51,421 nt of DNA from Candidatus Magasanikiibacteriota bacterium (GTDB lineage Bacteria > Patescibacteriota > Patescibacteriia > Magasanikbacterales > GWA2-37-8). Positions 40,656-48,199 of the stretch are shown piece after piece. Numbering within the stretch: position 1 is the first letter of the stretch; the number at the start of each line of letters is the position of its first letter. The stretch is from contig JAHFHX010000007.1 of NCBI GenBank assembly GCA_023246655.1, forward strand, positions 1 to 51,421. Reading direction: 5' to 3'. The notes below the pieces were generated by a model. It did no database searches, was not told the DNA's origin, and saw nothing but the letters and a program-made list of their open reading frames with translations. The position numbers were made by a program, and so were the translations under genes.

Positions 40656-40703
40656 CGAAACACAAAACCATAATCACCCCTGAGGCAACTCGGGGGTTTT
40701 TGT
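40627..40703 (+). promoter_or_regulatory. attenuator: 14-bp antiterminator overlapping a terminator
   Basis: GGGGTGATTATGGT (40627-40640) pairs perfectly with ACCATAATCACCCC (40667-40680). The terminator CCCCTGAG-GCAA-CTCGGGGG (40677-40696) with TTTTTG uses the same CCCC. A ribosome on the 28-codon ORF covers the antiterminator strand. A TTGTTCTTTCCA box follows at 40710. Confidence 0.65.
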
Positions 40704-40728
40704 TTAAATTGTTCTTTCCACCAGTTCT

Positions 40729-40777
40729 CAATCGCTCAGCCAAAAGGGAATATTGTTTCTTTTTGAATGAGCGATTG
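40729..40777 (+). promoter_or_regulatory. hairpin before the 54-residue gene
   Basis: CAATCGCTCA pairs perfectly with TGAGCGATTG around a 29-nt loop. The alternative upstream start ATG (40767) lies in the stem. Confidence 0.45.
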
Positions 40778-40817
40778 GGACGAAAGTTTTAAAAGCTCAG
40801 AGACACGAGGAGTCAAC

Positions 40818-40982
40818 ATGCCCAGTGACGAACGCCCGCTCCCCCCGTTTGCGATTGGCGACGAGCCAGTCGCCCAGGAACCCCAACCGCCCAAGAAAAA
40901 AGTGGGTGAGACTGAAGCCGAGCGCAATGCTCGTCTTCGCCACCCCGCCGGTGAGGCGGACATGTCGGATTTCCTGGTCTGA
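40818..40982 (+). CDS. 54-residue acidic/Pro-rich small protein
   Basis: ATG 5 nt after GAGGAG. Begins MPSDERPLPPFAIGDEPV, has a KKK turn and ends GEADMSDFLV. No membrane segment and no recognised domain. GC-rich. An in-frame ATG at 40767 without a ribosome site would add 17 residues. It lies in front of the flavoenzyme and is probably co-transcribed with it. Confidence 0.6.
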   Translation: MPSDERPLPPFAIGDEPVAQEPQPPKKKVGETEAERNARLRHPAGEADMSDFLV

Positions 40983-41087
40983 GCTTTGCGCCTAGGGCGC
41001 GCTACCCACGTCCATCACCATGGATGCGGGCGGCGCACCTAGGCCGGCTCGTTGTGAGCAAAATTAGTTTTGCTTATATCAGCTGAT

Positions 41088-41117
41088 GTTCTAGGTAACG
41101 ATGGTGTTGCCTGGAAC
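41088..41117 (+). promoter_or_regulatory. 12-bp hairpin in the flavoenzyme leader
   Basis: GTTCTAGGTAAC-GATGGT-GTTGCCTGGAAC pairs over 12 bp with two G-U pairs. A 7-codon ORF (MVLPGTN, 41101-41124) starts in its loop. A further hairpin AGCAAAA-TTAG-TTTTGCT lies at about 41058-41075. Confidence 0.4.
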
Positions 41118-41147
41118 TAACTGACCATTTTCAGAGGAGACTAGTAA

Positions 41148-42302
41148 ATGGAAACTCGCCGGACGCGGATCGCGGTCGTGGGAGCAGGCCTCAACAGTGC
41201 CCTGCTCGCAACCGCCCTCGTCCGGGCGGGTATCGATGATTTCGTCGTCGTCGATCAATTCCCTTTCCTTAGCCGTTGGTTTAACATAATCCAGCGGCAA
41301 GGGGCAAACTCCATGTGGACGGCCTGGCCGTATCACCTGGAGTGGGGAGTGGACGAAAGTCTGCGGCGTTTTGCGGAAACGCAGGCCGTTGCCGACTTCT
41401 CGGGCAACCCGAGCGTTGCTCTGTTCAACGCTCATGCCCAAGGTGTAATTCAGGAATACCACCTCGAGCAGCACCGCCTGGCTGGGGTGGTAACTAACAT
41501 TGAACGCGGCGCAGGCGGTTGGCAGCTTACCGTGACGGGTGAGCAGCCTGCCTCCATCGAGGCGTCTCGTGTCGTCATCGCGCTCGGCATCGGCGCTCCG
41601 GCCATGCCGCTCAATGGTTGTCCGCCGTCGGCTCTGGTGAGCCATGTTGCCAGCTTGGACCTCAGTGCGCTAAAGGCGCATGACTGGCAAGGTCGCTCGG
41701 TCTTGGTGGTAGGCCGGGGTCCGTCGGCGTTTGTAGCCGCCAAGCGTTTTGCCGAAGCGGCCGCCGCGGTGACCGTGGTTGCCAAAGGCGGCAGCCTCAC
41801 CGCAACGAATGGGGACTGCGCCAGTGCTTGGCAACCACCTGCTGGGCGGCTCTACCAAGAGTTCGCTCGCCTCGGGAGCGCTGAGCGCCGGGAGCGGCTA
41901 CGCTCTGCCTGGATCACCAACACCACCGCCACAGGCGCTGCCTGGAGCGATCTACTCCGCCACTACCCAATCAACCATATCTCTACGGAGGCAGGGTTGA
42001 CTCACTGGTCCACAGCGGGTGGTGTGGTGAGGGTAGACAGCATAGGCAACTGCTTTCACCAAGTGGTGATGGCAACCGGGTACCGGTGGGATGTTGCGGA
42101 GATTGGTTTCCTTCGCAATCTCCTTCCACGCCTTCCCGTCGTAGGTGGGCTCCCCATCCTCAACCAAACCCTTGAGGCCTTACCTGGTCTTCACTTCCTT
42201 GGCGGCTTGTCCGCTTTGGAGCTGGGGCCGGCGGCGCTCGATCTTACCGGGGCTACCTACGGGGTGGGTAGGCTCCGCAACGCACTTCTTTCCCTTGTCT
42301 AG
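41148..42302 (+). CDS. flavin-dependent monooxygenase-like FAD/NAD(P)-binding protein
   Basis: 384 residues; ATG after AGAGGAG. N-terminal FAD-binding Rossmann motif IAVVGAGLNSALLATAL (8-24), second nucleotide motif SVLVVGRGPSAFVAAKRF (about 184-201) and the late VVMATGYRWD (about 305), an arrangement typical of class B flavoprotein monooxygenases and lysine/ornithine N-hydroxylases. The substrate is unknown. It is clearly more GC-rich than the conserved genes around it and lies at the end of the GC-rich cluster. Alternatives are a thioredoxin-reductase-like oxidoreductase or a YdhS/FAD-NAD-binding-9 type protein. Confidence 0.75.
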   Translation: METRRTRIAVVGAGLNSALLATALVRAGIDDFVVVDQFPFLSRWFNIIQRQGANSMWTAWPYHLEWGVDESLRRFAETQAVADFSGNPSVALFNAHAQGVIQEYHLEQHRLAGVVTNIERGAGGWQLTVTGEQPASIEASRVVIALGIGAPAMPLNGCPPSALVSHVASLDLSALKAHDWQGRSVLVVGRGPSAFVAAKRFAEAAAAVTVVAKGGSLTATNGDCASAWQPPAGRLYQEFARLGSAERRERLRSAWITNTTATGAAWSDLLRHYPINHISTEAGLTHWSTAGGVVRVDSIGNCFHQVVMATGYRWDVAEIGFLRNLLPRLPVVGGLPILNQTLEALPGLHFLGGLSALELGPAALDLTGATYGVGRLRNALLSLV

Positions 42303-42380
42303 GGAGCACCCTGGTTCTGCACGGTTCTGCCGTAAGGAACTAACTAAGCAACTCAGCGTGAGTCGCTTCTCTCCCTAGAC
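42297..42380 (+). other. multi-hairpin 3' structure after the flavoenzyme gene
   Basis: Closing stem GTCTAGGGAG (42297-42306) / CTCCCTAGAC (42371-42380), with ACGG-TTCTG-CCGT and ACTCA-GCG-TGAGT hairpins inside. The stop codon lies in the closing stem. A weak CGGC/GCCG hairpin with TTATTTTTTT follows at about 42404-42429 and may be the terminator. Confidence 0.5.
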
Positions 42381-42427
42381 AACCAACAACTCATTATAAT
42401 TCCGGCGGCTTGGAGGCCGTTATTTTT

Positions 42428-42456
42428 TTACCAATAGTATGATATACTATTGGTAA
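42428..42456. promoter_or_regulatory. 13-bp inverted repeat upstream of the DMT permease
   Basis: TTACCAATAGTAT-GAT-ATACTATTGGTAA is perfect and contains a TATACT -10-like hexamer, 19 nt before the GTG start. It fits an operator for a dimeric repressor. Confidence 0.6.
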
Positions 42457-42474
42457 CATAATTACTTTCCTCAT

Positions 42475-43398
42475 GTGTCTTTATCTATTTCCCTGGCACT
42501 CTTGGGTTATCTGCTTTTGGCGGTAGTGTCAATTCTTGATAAGTTTATTGTCACCAATGACCGTATTAAACCAGTGGTGGTGACATTTTACTCCACCGCA
42601 CCGCTGGTGCTGCTTTTTTTATTACTTCCATTTAAAATTCAACCACTGGTGACACCTTGGGATTGGATAATAGCCCTGATAGCCGGAGGGAGTTTTACCG
42701 TTGCCCTCTTAACCATGTATATTGGTTTTGAAAAAACTAAAGTAAGTCATAGTGGCCCACTGGTTGGGGCGGCAATTCCTTTTTTTGTAACATTCCTTGG
42801 AATTTTATTGCTTCACGAACACATTGCAACCGTGCACTATGTTGGCGTTGGTTTACTCATTATCGGGTCGCTTGTTATTTCATTCGTACAAACCCGTCGC
42901 CAGCAGGGGTGGAACATTCAATCGCTCTGGGCTGTTGTCGCCGGTTTTAGTTTTGCTCTTTCCCATGTCGCTTCTAAATACCTTTATGATCGTTACGGCT
43001 TTTATAGTGGTTTTACGTGGAGCAGAGGACTGATGGGAGTGAGTGGTTTAGTTCTGCTGTTAGTTCCAACGGTGCGGGATAGTTTTAGAAAAAAATCAAT
43101 CATGCTCGGCGCTCTGCATCGGCAACACACCTCTGCTCATAAAATAATTATTGTTATTATTGATAAAGTACTTGGCACGGGAGCCGTAATACTGTTACAA
43201 TATGCCATTGCCTTGGGGAGTGTTACCCTTATTAACGCTCTTACTGGTATTCAGTATGCACTCCTTATTATTTTAGTGGCTGCCTTGTCACGATTTTCCC
43301 CCAAACTTTTTCACGAAGAATACGCGCCAGGTGAAATTATACGCGAGGTTATAGCTGTTTTTATTATTGGGGCGGGATTAGTTTTGTTAATTAGGTAA
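42475..43398 (+). CDS. DMT/EamA-type membrane transporter
   Basis: 307 residues with about ten hydrophobic segments in two EamA-like halves (GPLVGAAIPFFVTFLGILLLHEH in the first, ALTGIQYALLIILVAAL in the second). GTG start. The family exports or imports small metabolites; the substrate cannot be predicted. A dyad operator precedes it. Confidence 0.85.
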   Translation: MSLSISLALLGYLLLAVVSILDKFIVTNDRIKPVVVTFYSTAPLVLLFLLLPFKIQPLVTPWDWIIALIAGGSFTVALLTMYIGFEKTKVSHSGPLVGAAIPFFVTFLGILLLHEHIATVHYVGVGLLIIGSLVISFVQTRRQQGWNIQSLWAVVAGFSFALSHVASKYLYDRYGFYSGFTWSRGLMGVSGLVLLLVPTVRDSFRKKSIMLGALHRQHTSAHKIIIVIIDKVLGTGAVILLQYAIALGSVTLINALTGIQYALLIILVAALSRFSPKLFHEEYAPGEIIREVIAVFIIGAGLVLLIR

Positions 43399-43421
43399 TA
43401 CTTTGCACCTAGCAAAATAGT

Positions 43422-44444
43422 ATGAAATTTTTTAAGGGTACATTTTTTTTAGTTCTGCTTATTATTGTAGGCTTAGGTGGTATTTTTTATTTGAGTCTGT
43501 TATTTATCGATCATTTTTACGCTCGCTCAAATAGCAACGTGGTATATGGCGTGAGTTTTAGTCCGGAGTATGCGCGTTATTTAGAACTTGATTCAAGAAA
43601 AGTTTTTACCACGATTCTTGATGAATGGAAATTCCGATATCTCCGTTTTTCGGCCCAGTGGGATAGTGTGGAACCAACAGCGGGGAAGTTTGATTTCAGC
43701 GAACTCGATTGGCTCATGAACGAAGCAGCTCACCGCCAGGCCAAAGTGATTCTCACCATTGGACAAAAGACACCGCGCTGGCCAGAATGCCATTTACCAA
43801 AGTGGGCACAAGAATTATCAGTTGCTGATTACCGCACGGCGCTGCCGCGCTATCTTGCTACTGTTGTTGAACGCTATAAAAACCACCCCGCCCTCGAAGT
43901 GTGGCAAGTAGAAAACGAGCCCTTCTTACCATTTGGAATTACCTGTCCAAATTTTAACAGCGAATTATTATCTCAAGAATTGACACTGGTTAAGCAGTTG
44001 GATCCGCATCACTCTACACTGGTGACCGATAGTGGTGAACTCAGTACCTGGCGCAAAACCGCTCAAGCGGCTGATCTTTTTGGTACTACCATGTATCGGA
44101 TTGTATGGAATAAATATATTGGGTATTGGAGTTATAATTGGATTCCAGCTCAATTTTATCGCCTTAAATTATGGTTGACCGGGCGGAATCCTCTACAAGC
44201 CTACGTGGTTGAGCTTCAGGGAGAACCGTGGCTTCCCGATAAGCACATTACCGAAATACCATTGGCGGAACAATATAAATCCATGAATGCACAGCAGCTT
44301 GAAAAAAATGTTGCCTATGCACGTATGGTTGGCCTGCCCCGAGCGTATCTATGGGGAGCGGAATGGTGGTATTGGCTTAGAGAGCGGGGAGAACCAGCAT
44401 TAAGTAATTTTATTACGACATTAAATATTACTCAGGCTCATTGA
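43422..44444 (+). CDS. membrane-anchored clan-A glycoside hydrolase
   Basis: 340 residues: one N-terminal membrane anchor (FFLVLLIIVGLGGIFYLSLL), then a TIM barrel. The WDSVEPTAGKFDFSELDWL strand, the acid/base pair region WQVENEPF (about 160-167) and the likely nucleophile in VVELQGEPW (about 262) fit GH5/GH39/GH42-like retaining enzymes. The active site would face outwards. Family number and sugar are unknown. Confidence 0.8.
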   Translation: MKFFKGTFFLVLLIIVGLGGIFYLSLLFIDHFYARSNSNVVYGVSFSPEYARYLELDSRKVFTTILDEWKFRYLRFSAQWDSVEPTAGKFDFSELDWLMNEAAHRQAKVILTIGQKTPRWPECHLPKWAQELSVADYRTALPRYLATVVERYKNHPALEVWQVENEPFLPFGITCPNFNSELLSQELTLVKQLDPHHSTLVTDSGELSTWRKTAQAADLFGTTMYRIVWNKYIGYWSYNWIPAQFYRLKLWLTGRNPLQAYVVELQGEPWLPDKHITEIPLAEQYKSMNAQQLEKNVAYARMVGLPRAYLWGAEWWYWLRERGEPALSNFITTLNITQAH

Positions 44445-44469
44445 CTTTTTTACCCATTTTTTGTACTAT
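44441..44469 (+). promoter_or_regulatory. tRNA-Val promoter
   Basis: TTGACT, a 17-nt spacer and TACTAT, with the expected start about 7 nt before the tRNA. The -35 overlaps the stop codon of the glycosidase gene. Confidence 0.65.
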
Positions 44470-44482
44470 AATAACCACTTCT

Positions 44483-44556
44483 GCACGCCTAGCTCAGTTG
44501 GTTAGAGCACCTCGTTTACACCGAGGGGGTCAGGGGTTCGAATCCCTTGGCGTGCA
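44483..44556 (+). tRNA. tRNA-Val (anticodon TAC)
   Basis: Acceptor GCACGCC/GGCGTGC, anticodon stem CCTCG/CGAGG with loop TTTACAC (anticodon TAC), and T arm AGGGG TTCGAAT CCCTT. CCA is not encoded. Confidence 0.95.
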
Positions 44557-44573
44557 CTGATATTGGCATACGT

Positions 44574-45746
44574 ATGCAGGATGAGCGACCTGTCGTTCTC
44601 CATAAAGGTATTTATAAACCAACCGCCACCACTGCTGAGGCGGTGTTTATGATTACCGGGATGACTATCGGCGCTGGGATTTTAGGTATTCCCTTTGTGG
44701 TTTCACGGGTAGGAATTCTCATTGGAGTAAGCTATATAATCATTCTGGGTATCGTAATGTTGTTTTTAAATGTAATGATTGGCGAGATTATCGCTCGAAC
44801 AGACGAAAGCCTACAGCTTCCGGGACTGGCAGGTAAATATCTTGGGTCCCACGCGAAACAACTACTTACCATCACTACCACTTTTGGGGCAGTGGGGGCA
44901 CTCCTTGCCTATATTATTGGTGAAGGCAAAGTTTTGGCAACGTTATTTGGCGGCGAACCTGTTAGATGGAGCATTATTTTTTGGTCAATTGGAAGTGCCT
45001 TTATTGTAGCCGGACTTAACCGCATAAAAAAAGCCGAGAAAATTCTAAGCAGCACGGTTATTGTTCTTATTCTTTTATTATCGCTATATCTTTTACCACA
45101 TTTTAAGGCTCCTAACCTTAGTTATGTAGATCTCAGCGCGGTATTTTTGCCCTACGGCGTCATTCTGTTTGCGCTTCATGGGGCGCCGGCGATTGCGGAG
45201 GCCCACGCTTTGCTGCCTCGTGATCCTGGCCGATTTCAGCGAGCGCTTATTATTGGCACACTTATTCCAATTGCTGTGTATGTACTATTTGCTGTTGCCG
45301 TAGCGGGAGCACAAGGATTGCTAACCACCGAAGTAGCCACAGTGGGCTTGGGACAGCGATTTGGTGCTGGTGTTTTAGTAGTGGCTAATATTTTTGCAGT
45401 TTTTGCCATGTGCACCGGGTTCATGGGTTTGGGTACCGCCCTTAAAGAAACATTAGTGTGGGACCACGGTTTGAGTAATTGGTTAGGAACGTTTTTAGTT
45501 ATTTCCGTACCGCTGCTATTATTCCTAGCTGGATTTCATAATTTTGTGAATATTCTAAGTATTGTTGGTGGTCTATTTATTGGTTTGGAAGCTGTGGTGA
45601 TGGTGTTGGTATATTGGCAAGCCCGAGTTACTGGAGTGCTACCACCGTCACGCTATGGTGCACACTATGGGCTTCTCATAAGCGTGCCCGTATTTATTAT
45701 CTTTGGGTTTATTACAATGCATAGTATTTTTAAATTGTTATTTTAA
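44574..45746 (+). CDS. aromatic amino-acid permease (HAAAP type)
   Basis: 390 residues from the ATG at 44574, 17 nt after the tRNA; the frame upstream would run into the tRNA. Eleven or so membrane helices, with MITGMTIGAGILGIPFVVSR as the first, typical of tryptophan/tyrosine permeases, and GAPAIAEAHALL in the middle. It probably imports amino acids, in line with the poor biosynthesis of CPR cells. The exact substrate is not known. Confidence 0.85.
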   Translation: MQDERPVVLHKGIYKPTATTAEAVFMITGMTIGAGILGIPFVVSRVGILIGVSYIIILGIVMLFLNVMIGEIIARTDESLQLPGLAGKYLGSHAKQLLTITTTFGAVGALLAYIIGEGKVLATLFGGEPVRWSIIFWSIGSAFIVAGLNRIKKAEKILSSTVIVLILLLSLYLLPHFKAPNLSYVDLSAVFLPYGVILFALHGAPAIAEAHALLPRDPGRFQRALIIGTLIPIAVYVLFAVAVAGAQGLLTTEVATVGLGQRFGAGVLVVANIFAVFAMCTGFMGLGTALKETLVWDHGLSNWLGTFLVISVPLLLFLAGFHNFVNILSIVGGLFIGLEAVVMVLVYWQARVTGVLPPSRYGAHYGLLISVPVFIIFGFITMHSIFKLLF

Positions 45747-45763
45747 TGTACGCCGATGGTGTT

Positions 45764-45821
45764 CGTTGTTGGTCGGGTTTATGAGCCGGTGGTCGATCAA
45801 GCTGGTTACTCATCAACAACG
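45764..45821 (+). promoter_or_regulatory. structured RNA upstream of metK
   Basis: CGTTGTTG/CAACAACG outer stem, a 9-nt one-sided loop GTCGGGTTT, stems ATGAG/CTCAT and CCGG/CTGG, and a 12-nt apical loop TGGTCGATCAAG. It lies about 100 nt before metK. It does not match the SAM riboswitch consensuses I remember. Confidence 0.4.
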
Positions 45822-45923
45822 TCCTTCTATCTGAATTTTATCTCGCGAGAAAATTCACTTCTGAACGAGCCACAGCGAGTAAAGAAGATCCTTATTCAAA
45901 GTAATTGAAAATTTTTATTTACT

Positions 45924-47081
45924 ATGTCCGACAATTATCTATTCACATCCGAATCAGTCACTGAGGGGCATCCCGATAAAATTTGTGATCAAATTTCCGA
46001 TGCCGTACTTGATAATTTACTAGAGCAAGATCCAACTTCACATGTGGCGGTAGAATGCTTTACCACCACCGGTTTAGTTATTGTGGGTGGTGAAGTAACG
46101 AGTAGGGGGTATGTTGATGTGCAGAAAATTACCCGGAGTGTTTTAAATGATATTGGCTATACTGATCCGGCGTATGGTATTGATGCGGAGCACGCTGGTA
46201 TCCTGGTGTCAATTCATGAACAATCACCCGATATTGCCCAAGGGGTTAATAAAACAACTGTCGAAGAACAAGGAGCAGGGGATCAGGGGCTCATGTTTGG
46301 GTACGCTTGTAATGAAACTCCAGAACTCATGCCGCTGCCTATAATGTTGGCGCATCGGTTAGCAGAGCAATTAGCAATGGTTAGAAAAAGTGGTGAATTA
46401 AGTTATCTGCGCCCTGATGGCAAAACACAGGTAGCCGTTGAATATCAAGGAAATAAACCAGTTCGGCTGCATAATGTGGTGGTGGCTGCGCAGCATCATG
46501 ATACGGTCTCCTTAGAACAGATTCGTCAGGATATTACTCAACATGTTATTGAACCAATCTGTTCTCATTATATGGATGACAAGACACAGTTTTTTATTAA
46601 TATGACCGGTAAATTCGTGGTGGGTGGGCCGCAAGGTGACACGGGGCTTACGGGGCGTAAAATTATTGTAGATACCTATGGCGGTATGGGGCGACATGGC
46701 GGAGGCTGCTTTTCGGGCAAAGACCCCTCCAAGGTGGATCGTTCCGGCGCCTATATGGCTCGCTATGTAGCAAAGCACCTTGTCGCTGCTGGGTTTGCTG
46801 AACGCTGTGAATTGCAAGTGTCGTATGTTATTGGTAGGGCTGAACCCACGAGTATTAATATTAACACCTTTGGCTCTGGTAAATTAACTGATGAAAAATT
46901 AGTGGCAGCGATAAAAAAAGTATTTGATTTTCGTCCGGGAAAAATTATTGAACATTTAGATTTGCTTCGACCGATGTATCGTCCCACCGCCGCTTATGGC
47001 CATTTTGGTCGCGCTGAATTTCCGTGGGAGCATCTCAATAAGGTGGCACAACTTCAAGCAGCGGTTGCGGGAATGGCTTAA
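45924..47081 (+). CDS. metK: S-adenosylmethionine synthetase
   Basis: 385-residue enzyme that makes SAM from ATP and methionine. [63 protein letters not shown] and [16 protein letters not shown] are all present. It would feed TrmD, Elp3 and the Trm9-like enzyme in this window. Confidence 0.98.
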   Translation: MSDNYLFTSESVTEGHPDKICDQISDAVLDNLLEQDPTSHVAVECFTTTGLVIVGGEVTSRGYVDVQKITRSVLNDIGYTDPAYGIDAEHAGILVSIHEQSPDIAQGVNKTTVEEQGAGDQGLMFGYACNETPELMPLPIMLAHRLAEQLAMVRKSGELSYLRPDGKTQVAVEYQGNKPVRLHNVVVAAQHHDTVSLEQIRQDITQHVIEPICSHYMDDKTQFFINMTGKFVVGGPQGDTGLTGRKIIVDTYGGMGRHGGGCFSGKDPSKVDRSGAYMARYVAKHLVAAGFAERCELQVSYVIGRAEPTSININTFGSGKLTDEKLVAAIKKVFDFRPGKIIEHLDLLRPMYRPTAAYGHFGRAEFPWEHLNKVAQLQAAVAGMA

Positions 47082-47131
47082 ATTTATTTCGTGGAGCCAA
47101 TGCATATGTACCTGCAGCGGTTTGTTTTTAT

Positions 47132-48193
47132 ATGAATAACAGATCCTCCAATCCGATACCAACCAAAGAGAGTCGTTGGCAGCGCTTGAAAATTGGGCTC
47201 TTGTTCACACTCGTCGCAGTAATAATTTTTGGTGGCGGAATTGTGCTTGGTCGAAAGTTACCACGCCGATCGCGGTTACGTCTTCAGCAAATTCGCGAAG
47301 GGCAATTTGTACCCGATAAATATATCTTCATTAATCCTTTACTCAGTTGCGAAGTGGCTGGACGCAAAGAGGTGGTGGAATTGGCACCGCTGAAAAGTCA
47401 ACTTTTGGAATTTATTGACGCCAAAGTCCGCGCTGGCGATGTCATGCGTGTTTCGATTTATTTTGATACGCGTGATGGCCGTTGGCTTGGGGTAAACACC
47501 AATGAAAAATATTTTCCGGCCAGTTTAATGAAAGTACCAACGATGATTGCGCTTCTTAAAGTCGCTGAAGAGCATCCCGACATTTTGACTAAAAAAATCA
47601 CCTATCACGGTGATTTTGATTTGAATAGTTTAGAGTATTTTAAACCGGAAAAAACATTACGCGTCGGTGTGCCGTATACCGTAGAAGAACTCATTGAGCG
47701 AATGATTGTGTATTCTGATAATAATGCTCTGCCGCTTCTCCTTACCGCTATTGATAACAAAGAACTGCAAGAAGTATATACTGATCTTGGTATTGTAATT
47801 CCACCTGAGGTGAGTGACAGTCTGGTGGATTATATGACCGTAAAATCGTACGCTAGTTTTTTCCGTGTATTGTATAATGCAACTTATCTTAGTCGGGCAA
47901 TGTCGGAGAAAGCTCTCAAATTGTTAGGTCAGTCGTCCTTTAAAGAAGGGCTCGTGGCCGGGTTGCCGTCGTACATTACGGTAGCAAAAAAATTTGGGGA
48001 GCGTAATTTTAGTTCTCCACCCAATGATCGCACCAGCCAAAAAGAACTGCATGATTGTGGTGTAGTTTATTTTCCCAGTCATCCCTATCTTTTGTGTATT
48101 ATGACGAAAGGAAAAGATTTTGAGCGCTTAGCGAAAACCATTAAAGAAATTTCTCGGATGGTATACGAATTTCAGAATCGACAATTTAAATAA
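47132..48193 (+). CDS. beta-lactamase-like serine hydrolase, membrane-anchored
   Basis: 353 residues: an N-terminal membrane helix (LLFTLVAVIIFGGGIVLG), then a class-A-beta-lactamase-type fold (PF13354-like). SxxK at PASLMKVP, SDN-like YSDNNALP, and KFG in AKKFGERNF in place of KTG. It may trim peptidoglycan or hydrolyse beta-lactams; the changed third motif speaks against a classical lactamase. Confidence 0.82.
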   Translation: MNNRSSNPIPTKESRWQRLKIGLLFTLVAVIIFGGGIVLGRKLPRRSRLRLQQIREGQFVPDKYIFINPLLSCEVAGRKEVVELAPLKSQLLEFIDAKVRAGDVMRVSIYFDTRDGRWLGVNTNEKYFPASLMKVPTMIALLKVAEEHPDILTKKITYHGDFDLNSLEYFKPEKTLRVGVPYTVEELIERMIVYSDNNALPLLLTAIDNKELQEVYTDLGIVIPPEVSDSLVDYMTVKSYASFFRVLYNATYLSRAMSEKALKLLGQSSFKEGLVAGLPSYITVAKKFGERNFSSPPNDRTSQKELHDCGVVYFPSHPYLLCIMTKGKDFERLAKTIKEISRMVYEFQNRQFK

Positions 48194-48199
48194 AACTCT

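Noticed and set aside
32919..42380. Integrated phage or plasmid
   Set aside because: No integrase, capsid, replication or transposase gene and no tRNA attachment site is associated; conserved AT-rich genes lie between the GC-rich ones.
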